This document shows positions 13,916 through 51,310 of a DNA stretch of 64,000 nt, piece after piece. Positions within the stretch are counted from its first letter, which is position 1; each line of letters opens with the position of its first letter. Source of the DNA: Lampris incognitus (taxonomy: Eukaryota > Chordata > Actinopteri > Lampriformes > Lampridae); NCBI RefSeq assembly GCF_029633865.1, contig NC_079214.1, positions 22,068,873 to 22,132,872 of the forward strand. The letters are read 5' to 3'. The position numbers were made by a program, and so were the translations under genes. The notes under the pieces are model-generated. The model worked only from the letters and a program-made list of their open reading frames with translations. It ran no database searches and was not told the DNA's origin.

Positions 13916-16900
13916 CCCTCTAATTAAAGCTGCCCATCTCTAAGTTTGGCCACAATGACAAATGCAACACTGTCTCCAACCCCGAGGAGCCACACCCGCA
14001 AACATCCACACACCCTTGAGGAAGATGGAAAGCCAGCTGGTCAGACCACCTTCTAACCTCCTCAGCATTAAAAACCTCCTCTGCCCGGGATGTGACCCAG
14101 ACAAGGTGGAGGGGAGAGCCAGATGTCATGATGGAGCAGTGCTTCACGGGGGCGAGCGAAGCTGAATGAGTGCGAGTGCCGGGGTGGAAGATATGTGATA
14201 ACCTGAATTTGCGAGCACGAGGATAAGAACCAGCGCCGCTCCCGTCAGCATTTAATCCTGATCAAAAATGCATCCCTGGAGCAGCTTTCCACGGCTGCAT
14301 CGGTGACATCTTCGGAAAGCTGAGACGGGGGAAGTACTGTAGGCAGCTCGGTGAGGGAGTTTCATTTCATAGCATTCATAAAAGTCTTTGGGGGGGTTGA
14401 AAGCTGCCAGTGCCTCAGAGCCTCTGACTTAGCTGAGCCAATCACTGTCAAACTGGTGAAAATGGAAATGACTTACATAATCAGCACCAACCCCCCCACA
14501 AAAAAAGACAAAAAATTTGAAGTCAGCATTTAAAAGCATTCGTGATGAAGGGGTAAAAATAGCCAAACATAATCAGTCGTGTGCAGCGAGTCAATTTGCA
14601 GTTTGATAAAGCGAGAAAAAGTAAATTCATGCACCTTTCTGACAATAATGACGTAGTAATGAGACCGAACATCACGTTCATCATGTGACTGAGGTATCAC
14701 TTCCTCGTCAGACTTTGCATGTGTTTATTCCTTCATGCACATTGTGGATTTCAGCACGAGAAAATATGAAATGTCCACTCTCTGAATTAAAGGTATGGCT
14801 TCGTAACTATCAGTACAGACCTGTAATGGCTTCCCTGGCTTTAACACCGCATAATGAAAACCCACTGCCAGCATGGAGATCTACTTAAGTGTTGCAGGGG
14901 AATGTTATTTTACTTTGGCTTGATTTTTCAATTAATTTCAATTTTAGCCTGCAAATCTTGACAGCCCAAACAAAAGCCTTTCTTGATGCTGTCGAGACAG
15001 GTTGGCCAAGGCTGTTGCTGCCATCTAGGGACTGGAGCGTCCACTTTGTGCACACAAACACAAAAAGCACACAGTCAAGGTCTTGTATGAAAATGAAAAG
15101 GCTTGAGTCCTACGGGCACTACAGTGTACTGACGGCAGTAAGGATGATGTGCAAAGAGCCTGTGGATAAACACGAAAGCGGACCACGTTTGTCACCCTTG
15201 TATTCACCTGGGTCAACAGAGGAACAGCTCGCTGAAAGCCATAATCACAGCTGTGCAGGTTGTGCACATAGTAGGTCTGGCCTTGTCGCTGAAGTGTTTT
15301 CATTCTTACACACCCACCCACACACACACACACCCACATACTCTATTACCAGTTGTTCCCTCTTGACAAGACAATCGTATGCAACTGCAGATTCACACAG
15401 TCTCTCTCCCCCTCTCGCACGTGTACCCTTGGATTCCTTTGCCTTTGGGTCACCCTGGTAGTAAATGCCTACATGATCCAGCTGTCATCAGCCACAGACA
15501 AACTATCAGAGCAGCCTTTCTACTCGTGTGTTGCAAAGCCACCGCAGGAATCAAATCACCTCTGGGAAAGGTGAAGGGTTTGTGGGGGCCCCAATTCAAA
15601 ATAGCATACGATCCCTTGCAACTTATTGGGCCTGCAGGAAGAGACTGACTATCGGGCGTTGAGTGGACACGTGCTCACGGAGTTATATTAGCATTTGGGA
15701 AATATCATGCACGAGCATTGTTAGCAAGCCGCCTATAGGCAATGTGTCACAGCGGGCCAAGCTCCACACTGGTGCTTTGCTGAACAAGCAGAGGAATACG
15801 CAGTGTGTTTTTTTTTACCCACAGTACTTCACTCTCTGACAAACCAACCAGTGGTTTAAATGATTGTTTTTGTTGTTGTCAGCCATTTACACTCAAAATT
15901 TGGATAACAACTTAAGGCAATGATAGCTTGTGTCGAGAGACAGAGAGACAGGCCAGACGTCTGTCTGGGAAAAGCACCCCGTTAAACTCACCATGCATTG
16001 CAGTATCTTCACTGCGATGGAATTGTTCAGTGCTGTATTTCCAGTCCCAAAAAATAAAAAAACAGGTGACTCAGCTTTTACAGCATGCGTGCCACTGAAG
16101 GCACATTAAAGTGATGACATTATAAACTGACCTGTAATTTTACTTTGCCATCTGCAAAGTAATGCATTGCATAAAGAAGAAAAAAACAAAACTATGCCAT
16201 TGCTCTCCTCACTAACCAAGCAACAGCTGTGCTTGGGTTATCTGGCATGTTTGCATAATTTCGGTTTGATGCCTTGCTTTTCCTAAAAAACGTGACAAGA
16301 CAATGCGTCCTTAGGCAACAGAATGGCAAGCAGGATAAGTTAAATGGCCAATTAAAATTATCTTTTGCAGCACTTTTCAGAATTTTTCCACAAACGCATC
16401 GATTTTCTCTTCGGCGGTGTGAGAAGCGGCACACTTGATTGGATTTCTGCCACCCTCACGTGGAAAAATCAATGAGGGCAGACCGGCGGACACGGCGTGA
16501 GCTCGTCATCACAGGGCTCAGAGGATGGTGTGAAATCTTTCTCTTTCCAGTTGTTGTCATCAGTCTGTGCCTGCTTAAGACAAAGCGCATGGTGTCACAA
16601 CCGTGAAAGCCTGGCAGGTGCTGCCCCCCTGTGTTTACCCGGAGCAATTGCTGGGAAATACAACCGTGAATACAGATAGGACATTAAAGCATAGTCATCC
16701 TCTAAATTATGAAGGCTGGAACAAGCCAGCCTTGGTGTTTTATGAATATGAGAATAATTCAGATAACAGGCTATACAGCGGTCATGGTAAAAGCAGTAGT
16801 CTGACATAGCCGCAAAAACTATCGTAGGGAATATGGGCGGCATCCTGAACCTGCATCACCAAAGCGGAATAACATTAGGGAATTGATTTTGAGTTAATAT

Positions 16901-17194
16901 GCTAATGCACTAGTAAGCTGGTGCCAACTGTGTAAGGGCCACAGGTTGCATGTCTTGGTTTGTTTTTCCCTGTGTAACGACGTGACTTAATGTTAAAACG
17001 AAGGACTTTTCTTGTCAATCATTGTGCAGCACCGAGGCTTTGGTGGGGTAATGCAATGCACAGAATTATTTTGTAGTTTTTTCAAATCAATATTCATCCT
17101 CCCACAGCCTGCCCGAGTGTCAAACACAGCAAAGACAACAGCGTATTTGTTAAGTTGCAAACCCTGCAATGGAGAACATACAGCGAAACAAAAG
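13916..17194. other. Gene-free DNA downstream of the CD151-like gene
   Basis: The longest frame (14,889-15,461, plus) has no domain or repeat signature and a short CA run within it. I found no exon, known repeat or RNA gene here. Confidence 0.55.
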
Positions 17195-18627
17195 AATCTC
17201 GTGTCGAGTTGTGTTTATTCAAACTAAAACATCTGGTGAATTATCACAAAGATGCAGAAATACAGAAGGATTTTTTGGATTCAGTGATATCTTTTTGAGG
17301 CACACGTTGGAATAGCTCATACCAGCAGTAAGTGACAATCATTCTCCCGTAAAAGTCTGTTAAATAAAACAATATTTACGGTTTATACGAAAAGTAAACA
17401 AAATCTTGATTAAATAGACATCAGAAGACGTAACAGGATAGCAGAGCATTTGATACAGTAGGACCTTAAGCAAAGTTACTGTTATGAACTTTGGCATCAG
17501 TGGATCGATCCCTCATATAAAAAGATAACATTAAGAAATAAAAAGAGGCACCTTCGTATGAACAATATTATTGTTGGCATTGCGTTATCGTATCATGACT
17601 GTAGTCGTACATAACAAGGAAAACGTTACAACATCAACTCTAATTCCTTGTGGCTACCGTGACCTTAGGCCGACTGAGCATTATTCTGACGTTTGCAAGC
17701 ATGAATCCTCGTGCCAAGGTGGGTAAGTAGTGAAACTGATACACACTGGCAATAAAGAGGCTGTCTGCAATGCATTACACAGTAGTCAACCTCTGGCACT
17801 GTGCCCTGGAGCAAAGCACTGAGGCACTTTTTTTTTGCGGCAGCTGATACTTCGGTATGTTGCTCTCAACATGTTGTGTTTACATAATGAAGCAGCAATG
17901 ATTGGAAAAAAGGCTGACATTACTCACTGATATTGCAATTACCACAAATTAGGAAATGAATTAGAAAAAAAAATAGTTCATAGGGAAGCACCTCAATCAC
18001 TACCGGAAAAACATAATTTACAAAACCCCAAAAATGTAGTTCAAAGATTTAAAAACCACTAAAAAAAACAAATAATTAAAATGCACGGTTGGGTACTTGA
18101 AATGGAAATTAAGTGTTGTTGTGGTTATGACGGAGCCCAGAGGTGGTCTCTAGTTTGTAAAATTATGCTGGTAAATAATCTGTTAGTGCACAGCACAGTA
18201 CAGTTTCAGTCCACAGACCTGTGTACAACTCTCTGGTCTCTTTGGCCCACAGCCATTTACATTAAGAAATCAGTTGGAATGAAGAACACTACAATTTTTT
18301 TAGCCCCATATGGGCTGTCCCACTCAAATATCCAGAGCCAAGTGTGAGAGTGGCCCATCACAGCTTCTCTCAGACTACACTGATCTTGAAGATCTGGTTG
18401 GGACAGCAACTTGGGTGCCATATTTACTTCAAAAACATCTTGTAGTTTATTTCCAACCTCTGCTTGCCAAAATAAGATCTTCAAAGGTTGCACTTAATCT
18501 ACAGCTAGTTTTCTCTCCTCTATCTGAACAGCAGAGAAATAAATCTAAGGCTACTTGAGCATGGGATGTGGTGGGGAAGACAAGTTACCTCTCTCTTCCA
18601 CAGAAAAATAAAAACATTCTTCTTTCC
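17195..18627 (-). other. cd151: Probable 3' UTR of the CD151-like gene
   Basis: No long coding frame is seen downstream of the stop. AATAAA signals on the minus strand occur at 18,451-18,446 and 17,219-17,214. The distal one is followed by a T/GT-rich stretch typical of a cleavage site and would give a 1.4 kb UTR; the proximal one would give about 0.2 kb. Which is used cannot be told from sequence. Confidence 0.4.
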
Positions 18628-43596
<24,969 letters not shown>

Positions 43597-44908
43597 GCTG
43601 TAAAGGATTAAAGGATTTCAGGAGTTATAATACAGTTAAAGTGACAGTTTTGTACAAAAAACAAGTCAGTTATGTAAAAAAAAAAGAATTCCAATCTATA
43701 GGTTGTTTGCATACGACGTCACGAACTACAGATGGCGAGCAGGAAGTGATTTTCTACATAGGAAGCACTATCACAAACTTTCGAAATGTCTACGTTTGGT
43801 GTCATTAACTGAGCAACCACAAGGAGTTTTTATTGAGTACCAAAAGTTGTTGTTCATGGGGGGGGGGGGGGTGCAGGAAATTGACCAAACCATCATCTGC
43901 GGTCGGGAGGAGCAGAGTCAGGTACCACACGTGTGCAGTGACCACTTCATCAAAAAAAAGAAATCACTCTTCATAACATAAGGACCATGTCCAACATATC
44001 TAACTTTCTGTTTATACCTTTCCCTCATAATATCGTCTAAACTAGCACAGCTCGGGCTAAACTAGCTCCATCTCGTCCATTCTGCTTTTCACTTCCTGCC
44101 CTCCGTCTGAATCTCGCGCATCATCAGAATCACCTGACTGCAAACAAGCTATACACATTATTCCTGTAACAGCCCCGTCAGTTGCTGCAAATATAACAAA
44201 TCTTGAGCTGCTGCATAGAGAATGAAAGACTGGAAATCTTCAAGGGATCTTCTAGGTAGTTTAAGGGAACATTCCTTTAAATGATAACTGATAATATTAC
44301 AATATAATTAAATTCATTTCTTCTGAAAATCTCAAACACTGCATCCAAAATTAATGCTCCCATTTATAAAAAACTATTTTAATCGGGCACAGGAGTAACA
44401 TGTGAAATAGTTTCTCCTTATAAATTGCTTCCCTTCAGGTTTCGCAAACTACCTCAACAAAGCAATTCCATTTGAATGGGAGACAACCTATTTGTATGAA
44501 TGCAAAAAACCAAGAGCAGAAGTGAGAGTGGCATATATCACACAGAGCCATCTAAAGACCTGCCTTCCCTTTATTGTTTGGTGCCGTCAACAATGGAGAA
44601 GTTACGGGGATAATGTGGACCCTGGGGGAGTTGATATGAGATCAGCAGTGTGGGCAGAGAGAGTGCGAGCCAAAACCAAGCTAATACTTGTTTATCCAGA
44701 GACATCCATGACTAAGCACCGAGTAGGAGCTGAGAGACTGCCAAAGGCTAGGAATCACGACCAACCACTGCCCCGGTCCAACTTACAATACACTGCTTGG
44801 CATCCCCCTCATCACATTTTCTTTTTGTGTATCTTATAAATCCATGTAATTTGGTTATCCTGTTATAATGTTACATCCTTCTCTCACTAAGATGTGTGAC
44901 TAATATAT

Positions 44909-44909
44909 A

Positions 44910-44952
<43 letters not shown>

Positions 44953-44957
44953 TTATT
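44909..44957. repeat. GT/AT microsatellite in intron 1
   Basis: A short GTGTGT run is followed by about 13 AT units and an ATTT run. Confidence 0.85.
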
Positions 44958-44989
44958 TATTTTTTTTAATTTTTTTTTAACATGATGAT

Positions 44990-45335
44990 GCTGATCGCAT
45001 GGCTCGGGTCCTGGGCTGTTCCATTGGCGTTTGGACACTGCTTGGCATCCTCCTCATCATATTCCTCATATATTTTATAATTCCATTATAATTGTTATCC
45101 TCCTTCAATTGTTGTATTATGTAAATTGTGTAAACACAACATACATTGCACATTGTCTGTCTCAGGTGAGAGAGCCCTCCTCTGTTGCGCTCCCTGAGGT
45201 TTCTTCCTATTTTTTAGGGAGTTGTTCCTTATCCGATGTGAGGGTCTAAGGACAGGATGTTGTGTTGCTGTAAAGCCCCTTCAGGCAAATTTGTAATTTA
45301 TGATATTGGGCTAATACAAATAAAATTGACTTGAC
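44990..45335 (+). mobile_element. 3' end of a non-LTR retroelement
   Basis: The segment has CCCTGAGGTTTCTTCCTATT, GGGAGTTGTTCCTTATCCGA, GTTGTGTTGCTGTAAAGCCC and the end ATACAAATAAAATTGACTTG. This block recurs in fish genomes as a retroelement 3' region. A short related piece (ACTGCTTGGCATCCCCCTCA) also occurs upstream at 44,790. Confidence 0.6.
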
Positions 45336-45689
45336 CACCAAAGGCCAAGAAGTGAGGTCTTCTTTTAACACCGTCAGGAAAGTTTCAAGCAAGATAGGTT
45401 TCACAACTGATATGAAATCTTCGCATTGTTCTTATCATGCAAATAGTCTTTCAAGCTATTGTGCTAAAAGAATGGAAGTGGTTCGCAATGCAGACTGTCA
45501 ATGCAAGCTTCTAGTTGGATTAAGTATCTGCTTTGTTTTCACATACCTGGAACCTACATACAAAAACAGGTATGTGGAATTTGGATTTTCATTTACAACA
45601 ATTCTGAATTCTATATGTATTAGCGAAAATATTACAGCAGATGATGCCAATAAAATCTATGTGAGCACTAATATAAAAAGCCTATAATA

Positions 45690-46135
45690 GCAAAAATGGA
45701 AAATAGATCGTCTCTACCATGGATTACTCACTATACAGAGTTCAACATCCACTAGAAACGTCAATGAAATGCTTATAACAGACACTAGCGACACTTCTCA
45801 CCCTAACAACGGACTGTTCAGGCTACTGAGGTCTGGTAGACACCTCTGTAGTCTTAGGGCCAAAACAGAGAGACTAAGGAGAAGTTTATATCCACAGGCC
45901 ATAAGAACTCTCAATATATATGACCTTTCACATACTTGAGACAGCTAGGTTTTTATTTGTTTTATTTATTGTTTGTTTATTTTGATTTAAGAATGCACTG
46001 ATCTTTTGTCTTTTATCTCTATACTAGGCCTATGTCTTTTTTCACACAGTGATAGACTGAGTACCCCCTTTCATTTCACTGCATGTTTTACTCTGTATTT
46101 CTGTGCATGTGACAATAAAGTACTTGAACTTGAAC
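45690..46135 (+). mobile_element. 3' end of a LINE
   Basis: One frame reads RLLRSGRHLCSLRAKTERLR then LYPQAIRTLNIYD, typical of a LINE ORF2 C-terminus. The end is TGTGACAATAAAGTACTTGA followed by ACTTGAACT. The upstream 45,340-45,690 segment is not recognised. Confidence 0.6.
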
Positions 46136-48148
46136 TAAAATACACTATTATTTACAAGTACATTAAAACTACGTTATTTCCAAAAAAGGCAAACTCCCAA
46201 GTAGAGACTCCCACAAAGTTTGAATGCCATGTGAAAAATCCACTGATAACCTCATACAACAGAACATGCCAACACCGTCTTCACCTGACCTCCCCCCAAA
46301 GTCTAACATCTTTTTTACTCCACAAATTTTCATGCTTACTTACTAACCAGTCAGGTCCAGGCTCGCCTTTCTCAGGATGCCACTCAATTATCTGGCTAAC
46401 CTCTTCTCCTGAACTCCCTGCTGCCTGCTCCCTCACTCCTACATTGTGTGTGTATGTATATATGTGTGTGTTGTGAACTTGTGTCTGTTGACCATCTGCT
46501 GAGGTGGACTCTTTTAGCGAGCTCCTGTTAATTCAGTTCAAACACGGCCTTGTTGACAGTTGGCCATTGTGGTGATTCTCAGACTCGACAAAGCCGTAGC
46601 TATATTTAAGGTCAAAAGTTTCAACAGGAGGAATATTCCTTTCAATTTTGAATTGATGAAGTTAAGATAATGTGATTAACACAAGTGATGGGCTAAATGA
46701 TTCGGGAACATGACATCAGACAAGACTACTGTCAAGTAGCAAACAAAGCCCAGACATCCCGCCTTCCAACAGACACGGACCTTAAATTCCACAACTGTGA
46801 CTGTAATTCATGAAAGATCACAGTAGTGGAGGACTTGGCAAAAACTACTCTGCTACTTTTACCCTGAGAAGTGGCTGTTATTTAAACAGAGGCAGACAAA
46901 TTCATAGAAACACTGCTCATTAGTGACCCCCAAGTTAGATACAGTATTTTACATCCCAATGGCAATAAGCGGTTTAAAAAAAAAGTCATTTTTTTTAGAC
47001 AATCCAGTAGATTGGAGATTTGTGTTTTACTTTCAAACTGACAATTTTATTTGCCAGTGATCAGTGACATTTTATCTGCAAAGACATGTAAAAGTCTCCT
47101 TTGTATCTCTATCAGGATTCACCACACTTGGCTCTCTGCAAGGCTCTGAACACCACTTCAGCTTTAAAAGCATCCATTATGACCCAGGTGGAGTTTAAAA
47201 CATTTTCCTCCTGATTTTCCAATACAAACACTAATTTACTTGTGCTCACATGTATGAATGGACACGGACACACAAAAGAATACAGAAAGCTTGTATTACA
47301 CACACATTATATCCTATATCCCAGTTTTTCTTTTTTTGGAGGTGAGGGGGGGGTGAGAGACACAAATATATATATATAATCCTAAATAGAGAATATACTG
47401 TATCGATCAAATGTTTTGTAAATGACCTTAGTCCATATTCATACTTGACAGATGAATCACTGAAAGACGAAGAGTTGCCTGTTAATTCACATTTATTTGT
47501 GAAGCTCGTTTTACACAGAAGCGTTGCACCCTTGCCTTGAACCCCCATGTTACCATATAATCACAATAATCAAACGGAAACGTACACGACGCCAATATAA
47601 ATCGTGGTATTTGTGCTTGATTGAACTGTTTGATCGTGTTAAGTATATCAAACCAAAACTAGTTTTCGAATAACAATAATCCCCCAAAGAACGCATTTTG
47701 TGTGAGAAATAAGATTCTCGTTATCATTCATTAAGACGGCTGAAGTGTATAACACGATGTGACAATATCCGAATTTCATCCAACGACCGTCTACAAAAGG
47801 ACAGATTGTCACTGACAGACAAACGAAACCAGTCTGACATTACTAAAGAAAGCTAATCTGCCGTTGCTAATACAGCATCGGCTAGCCGCTACGGACGTGG
47901 ATGGGTTCGGTGGTCCCGTGTGTTGGTGCACCGGGCACCCAAAAAATCGGAATAACGCTACGACTTAGACGGGGTGGTGGACCATTTAGTTAAGTCTCAT
48001 ATATACATGTAAACAAAAAGCAAGGACCGGGACATTAAAAAAACAACAACAAAAAAATCAATCAATCAAAGACAATGTTCGCTTGTTTGAGCAATGCGAC
48101 AGCGCAGCCCCCCCACAATAGCCGGTGAAGCACTTCCTGGTTACGTAC

Positions 48149-48430
48149 CTGCTGTTTCTCCGGTCCTCCGTCGGCTGGAAGAACTATTGTCTAAGGTAAA
48201 AGTACAGACGGCTTGTTTTCATCCCAGGGTGTCTCGATAAAAGTCCTTCCCGACCGTATAAAAGGACTTGATAGAGAGGCAGAATAGCTGAAGCTGAACT
48301 CACGTTAGACCCGTGTTGTGTGCCGTTGACTCCACCCCAGGCCACCTTTTCCCTTTCATCCGGTTTTCTTTTTTTCTGTCCCGGGGCAATTTCATTCCTC
48401 ACCGTCCTTCTGGCGGGACATGGTAACGGC
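48149..48430 (-). other. cd151: Probable non-coding first exon and promoter region of the CD151-like gene
   Basis: The coding start sits just inside an acceptor, so an upstream exon must exist. A strong donor, AACAGCAG|GTACGT, lies at 48,149 on the minus strand, in a GC- and CpG-richer stretch that stands out from its AT-rich surroundings. The transcription start is not identified; the coordinates give only the candidate region. Cap-selected RNA data would settle it. Confidence 0.4.
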
Positions 48431-48589
48431 AAGCAATCGGAAGAAAATCAGAAAACGTGAAAAGTGGAGGAAAAACTTTTTTTTTGAATTAATCTTATCG
48501 ATTTTTTGCTGACATTTTTATTGATTTGTATTTTAAAGTATTGGTAATCGGTTTCTCAGTCGTTGTGAGAGATACAGGTGAAATATAAT

Positions 48590-49055
48590 GTAACGATCAC
48601 GGATGAATGGGCTCGGTAGCGCTCGGCTAACGGGTCGGACCCTTTAGTCGACTGCGCTAAACGTCGTTGCTTGCGGAGTGGGAGACATTGGTTCGCGTCC
48701 CGGCTGTGGCGACGGTCTCCCAGACTGCCCCCCGAATTCGCTACATTGATGTCAGAAGTGGGATACGCGCGGACGCGCTTTCCCGAAGGAGGGGGATAGT
48801 GTAACGTGCATGGATAAGTAGACACGTTGGTCCTTGACTAACGGGTCTGAGCCTTTAGTCGACTGATTAACGTTGTCGCTTGCGGAGCGGGAGCCCCATG
48901 TTCGCGTCCTGGCTGTGGCGATTCGTAGGGACGCGAATCCCGAAGGAAGGGGGCAATGTCACGATCACGGAGGAATAGGCTCGGTAGCCCTTGGCTAATG
49001 GGTCGGAATCTTTAGTCGACTGGTTAACGATGTCGCTTGCGGTGTGGGAGCCACG
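48590..49055 (+). repeat. Tandem array of three tRNA-like (SINE-type) units
   Basis: Three units start near 48,592, 48,803 and 48,958. Each carries GGCTAAYGGGTC, the A-box-like TTTAGTCGACTGRTTAACG and TCGCTTGCGG. The first two also keep a B-box-like GTTCGCGTCC. Spacings of about 210 and 155 bases indicate unequal trimming. They are too divergent to fold as functional tRNAs by eye. Confidence 0.6.
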
Positions 49056-49900
49056 GAATCCCCCCATGTGGTGCTGTGACTTTTGTGCCCAGTCTCTACA
49101 CTGGCTCAATCTCAGATCGAGAACTCACTGAACGGTGTGGAGTACTTGACTTACTGGAGCTGGGAGATGCTGGCTGACTGTGGATCAAAGCTGATCATAC
49201 CCCCTGTTAAAACCGCAGCGCAATTCAGCAAAGAAGATACCCTGAAAAGACAAGCCAAAGATCAGCTTCAAATTCTTGTTGAAAGAGCAATCAGAGGAGT
49301 AAAAGACTCAGTGTACTCGAGTCCAGGACTCGGACTCGAGTCCGACTTGAGTCCTGATTTTCAGGACTTGTGACTTGACTTGGACTTGAGCACTGATGAC
49401 TCGGACTTGGACTTGGACTCGGTCATTGACTGCATTCGGACTCAGAAGTTGGAGACGAGGACTCAGACTTGTTAATTGATAAAGACTGTTATTTTTTTTG
49501 TAATAGGCCCCAGTAATTTGGCATAAGATATTGATAGCTATATTAATACCGTAAAATTATTCAATTTCGTGCAAGGGCAGGCACTTGTGTTTTTTACAGT
49601 GCCAGAGTGGCGCACTGGAGCCCATCTTGGAGCTCGACTCAGACTCAACCTTGATGACTCGGACTCGGACTCAGGTAATGGGGATTTGACTCGGATTCTT
49701 CTTTGGGGACTTGGACTTGGACCCGAACACTGGGGACTCGAGACTCGACTCGGACTTGAGGTTAAGTGACTTGACTACAACACTGAAAAGAGTACCATAT
49801 TTGGGACAACACTCTTCCTCAAACTTCGTCCAGGACAGTCAACCAGCTGAGGACCAACTGCTGCTTGATGACCAACTTTCAGGGACCACTTGATTTTAAA
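49056..49900 (+). pseudogene. 3' fragment of a DDE_Tnp_4-type (Harbinger/IS5-like) transposase
   Basis: The translation gives GAVTFVPSLYTGSISDREL, then RCGVLDLLELGD, a frameshift, and MLADCGSKLIIPP...QLQILVERAIRGVK. After a 477-bp insertion the frame resumes as EYHIWDNTLPQ and LRTNCCLMTNFQGPLDF. The order SDREL, ADxG, ERAI..IK and TNFQGPL is the C-terminal part of DDE_4 transposases, including the catalytic glutamate of the VERAI motif. The 5' half of the gene is absent. Frameshifts and the insertion make it a relic. Confidence 0.75.
49309..49785. mobile_element. Non-autonomous hAT-like element rich in GGACTY repeats
   Basis: The element starts CAGTGTACTCGAGTCC and ends with CAACACTG (inverse CAGTGTTG). 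It is flanked by AAAAGACT (49,301-49,308) and AAAAGAGT (49,786-49,793), a 7-of-8 target duplication. Its body is built from GACTCG/GACTTG hexamers, for example at 49,395-49,425 and 49,655-49,675. It encodes nothing. Confidence 0.75.
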
Positions 49901-50159
49901 GGCTACATACCTGTTGCATAGAGTATGGATGCATTATTGTTAAATATTATAGCCACTAATGAATTATCCTTTAAAAACAAAAAAAGTTTTAATTTATTTA
50001 TGGTGTAATGTGTTGATTGATATATAAGTTAATGTATCTACAGTAAGCTTAATGCTCGTTAGGCTAAGAACATTTAGCTAGTGCAGTTTACCCATTTGTT
50101 TACAATTGTCTTTATGTAGTTCTGCAGTAATACAAATACAATAATACAGTAAGTACAAT

Positions 50160-50194
<35 letters not shown>

Positions 50195-50698
50195 AAACTG
50201 TCACTCATGTGAGCTATAATAGCTTTGATATGAATTCTCTTTGAAGAAAAAAAAAAGGGGGGGCGGCATTGTGGCTGTTACTCAGCTGGCGCATTTCTTT
50301 CCATAATGGACACTCAGACTGCTTTCATGTGCCCTCTATCATAGCGGCAATCCCCCGTGTGACAGGCTCTCCAAATGGAGGAACTGGTGGCAGTTTGGGA
50401 CAAAGTCTAAGACAGTGGAAAATGTGGCACCATCCACAGGGAGTTTGAGGAATACTGAGGCATCTGGGTGTTTGACATGACTGGTGGCCACAACAGGAGG
50501 ACACTGATATGACAGTGGTGAACCTCGTGGCACAGATCCAAACCTGGAGTAGACCAGTGAAAGCTCAGACAAGCCATGCAGCACTGAGTATATTAGCAGT
50601 TGGGGTCTGAGACTTTTTAGTCCTTTCCCAAGGGTCACGCTGATGGGTCAGGGAAGGATCCTGAAACAAATGAAGCATAAAAAAAAACATAAACGTTA
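49901..50698. other. Gene-free stretch left of the hAT element
   Basis: AT-rich sequence with a GT/AT microsatellite at 50,160-50,193 and no coding signal. The short minus-strand frame at 50,339-50,638 has no recognisable domain. Confidence 0.5.
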
Positions 50699-50879
50699 GA
50701 AGTACACATAGCCGTGGGAACATATTTTGAGCAGGGGGAGGCGAGAAAAAAAGAGGGGGGGTCGAGTTTTGCCAGGATTGACGTTATGACTGTGCATAGC
50801 CTAGACGCTTAAGTAAAACATTGATAAATGACTAGAATGTGAGATTAGTTGCTGCCGAGTGACAAATAGACTCTCTCTC

Positions 50880-50884
50880 TCACA

Positions 50885-50933
<49 letters not shown>

Positions 50934-50934
50934 A
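50880..50934. repeat. CT/CA microsatellite inside the hAT element
   Basis: A short CTCTCT run passes into about 20 CA units near the 3' end of the hAT element. Confidence 0.85.
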
Positions 50935-51057
50935 CGTGGTGGTGACAGGCCTAACGTTATGGGCACTGCTTTTCTATGCAGAGTGCTTGTACGCTGACCG
51001 TGATGCTGAACATCAACACTCATTTCTGCATGACACACAAAAGCATATCACCACTTA

Positions 51058-51310
51058 ATGCAGACTGCTCAGCGGCAGCATAAAAAAACAAACATAAACA
51101 CACGTAATATGTATGCCTATAGCCAAAGCACAATCTCCAAAACACAAATGCAGGCTCCACGGCAGCAGCACATAGCCTAAAATCAACCTACAAGAACACA
51201 TGGGCCTATCAGCCACATGCAATCTCCAAACACAACTGCAGGCCGCACAGCGACAGCATATAGAAATCAATTCATACACGTAGACCTATCAGCCACAATC
51301 TCCAATCAAG
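51058..51310. repeat. Imperfect tandem repeat, about 3 copies of 80-90 bp, in the hAT subterminal region
   Basis: The landmarks CTATCAGCCAC (or CTATAGCCAAAG), CAATCTCCAAA and GCAG(G/A)C(T/C)... recur in order around 51,115-51,160, 51,205-51,240 and 51,285-51,310. Subterminal repeats of this sort often serve as transposase binding sites in hAT elements, but that is inference here. Confidence 0.55.

Larger units (their letters stand above)
43598..48148 (-). other. Intron 1 of the CD151-like gene
   Basis: This 4.5 kb intron has two LINE 3'-end fragments (44,990-45,335 and 45,690-46,135) and an AT/GT microsatellite (44,909-44,957). The stretch 43,690-44,250 has short ORFs ending in a CSDHF-like motif reminiscent of a THAP domain end, which I could not confirm. 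The stretch 44,480-44,830 has a 115-codon ORF I do not recognise. From 46,140 to 48,100 I see nothing beyond ordinary intronic DNA. Confidence 0.45.

Noticed and set aside
14889-15461. 190-codon plus-strand frame
   Set aside because: No recognisable domain, and composition and surroundings are those of intergenic DNA.
48256-48264. TATAAAAGG box on the plus strand
   Set aside because: No plus-strand gene follows. It lies in the promoter region of the minus-strand CD151-like gene and faces the wrong way for it.
49395-49680. CRISPR-like array of GGACTY repeats
   Set aside because: The repeats are degenerate hexamers without spacers, lying in a eukaryotic hAT-like element.
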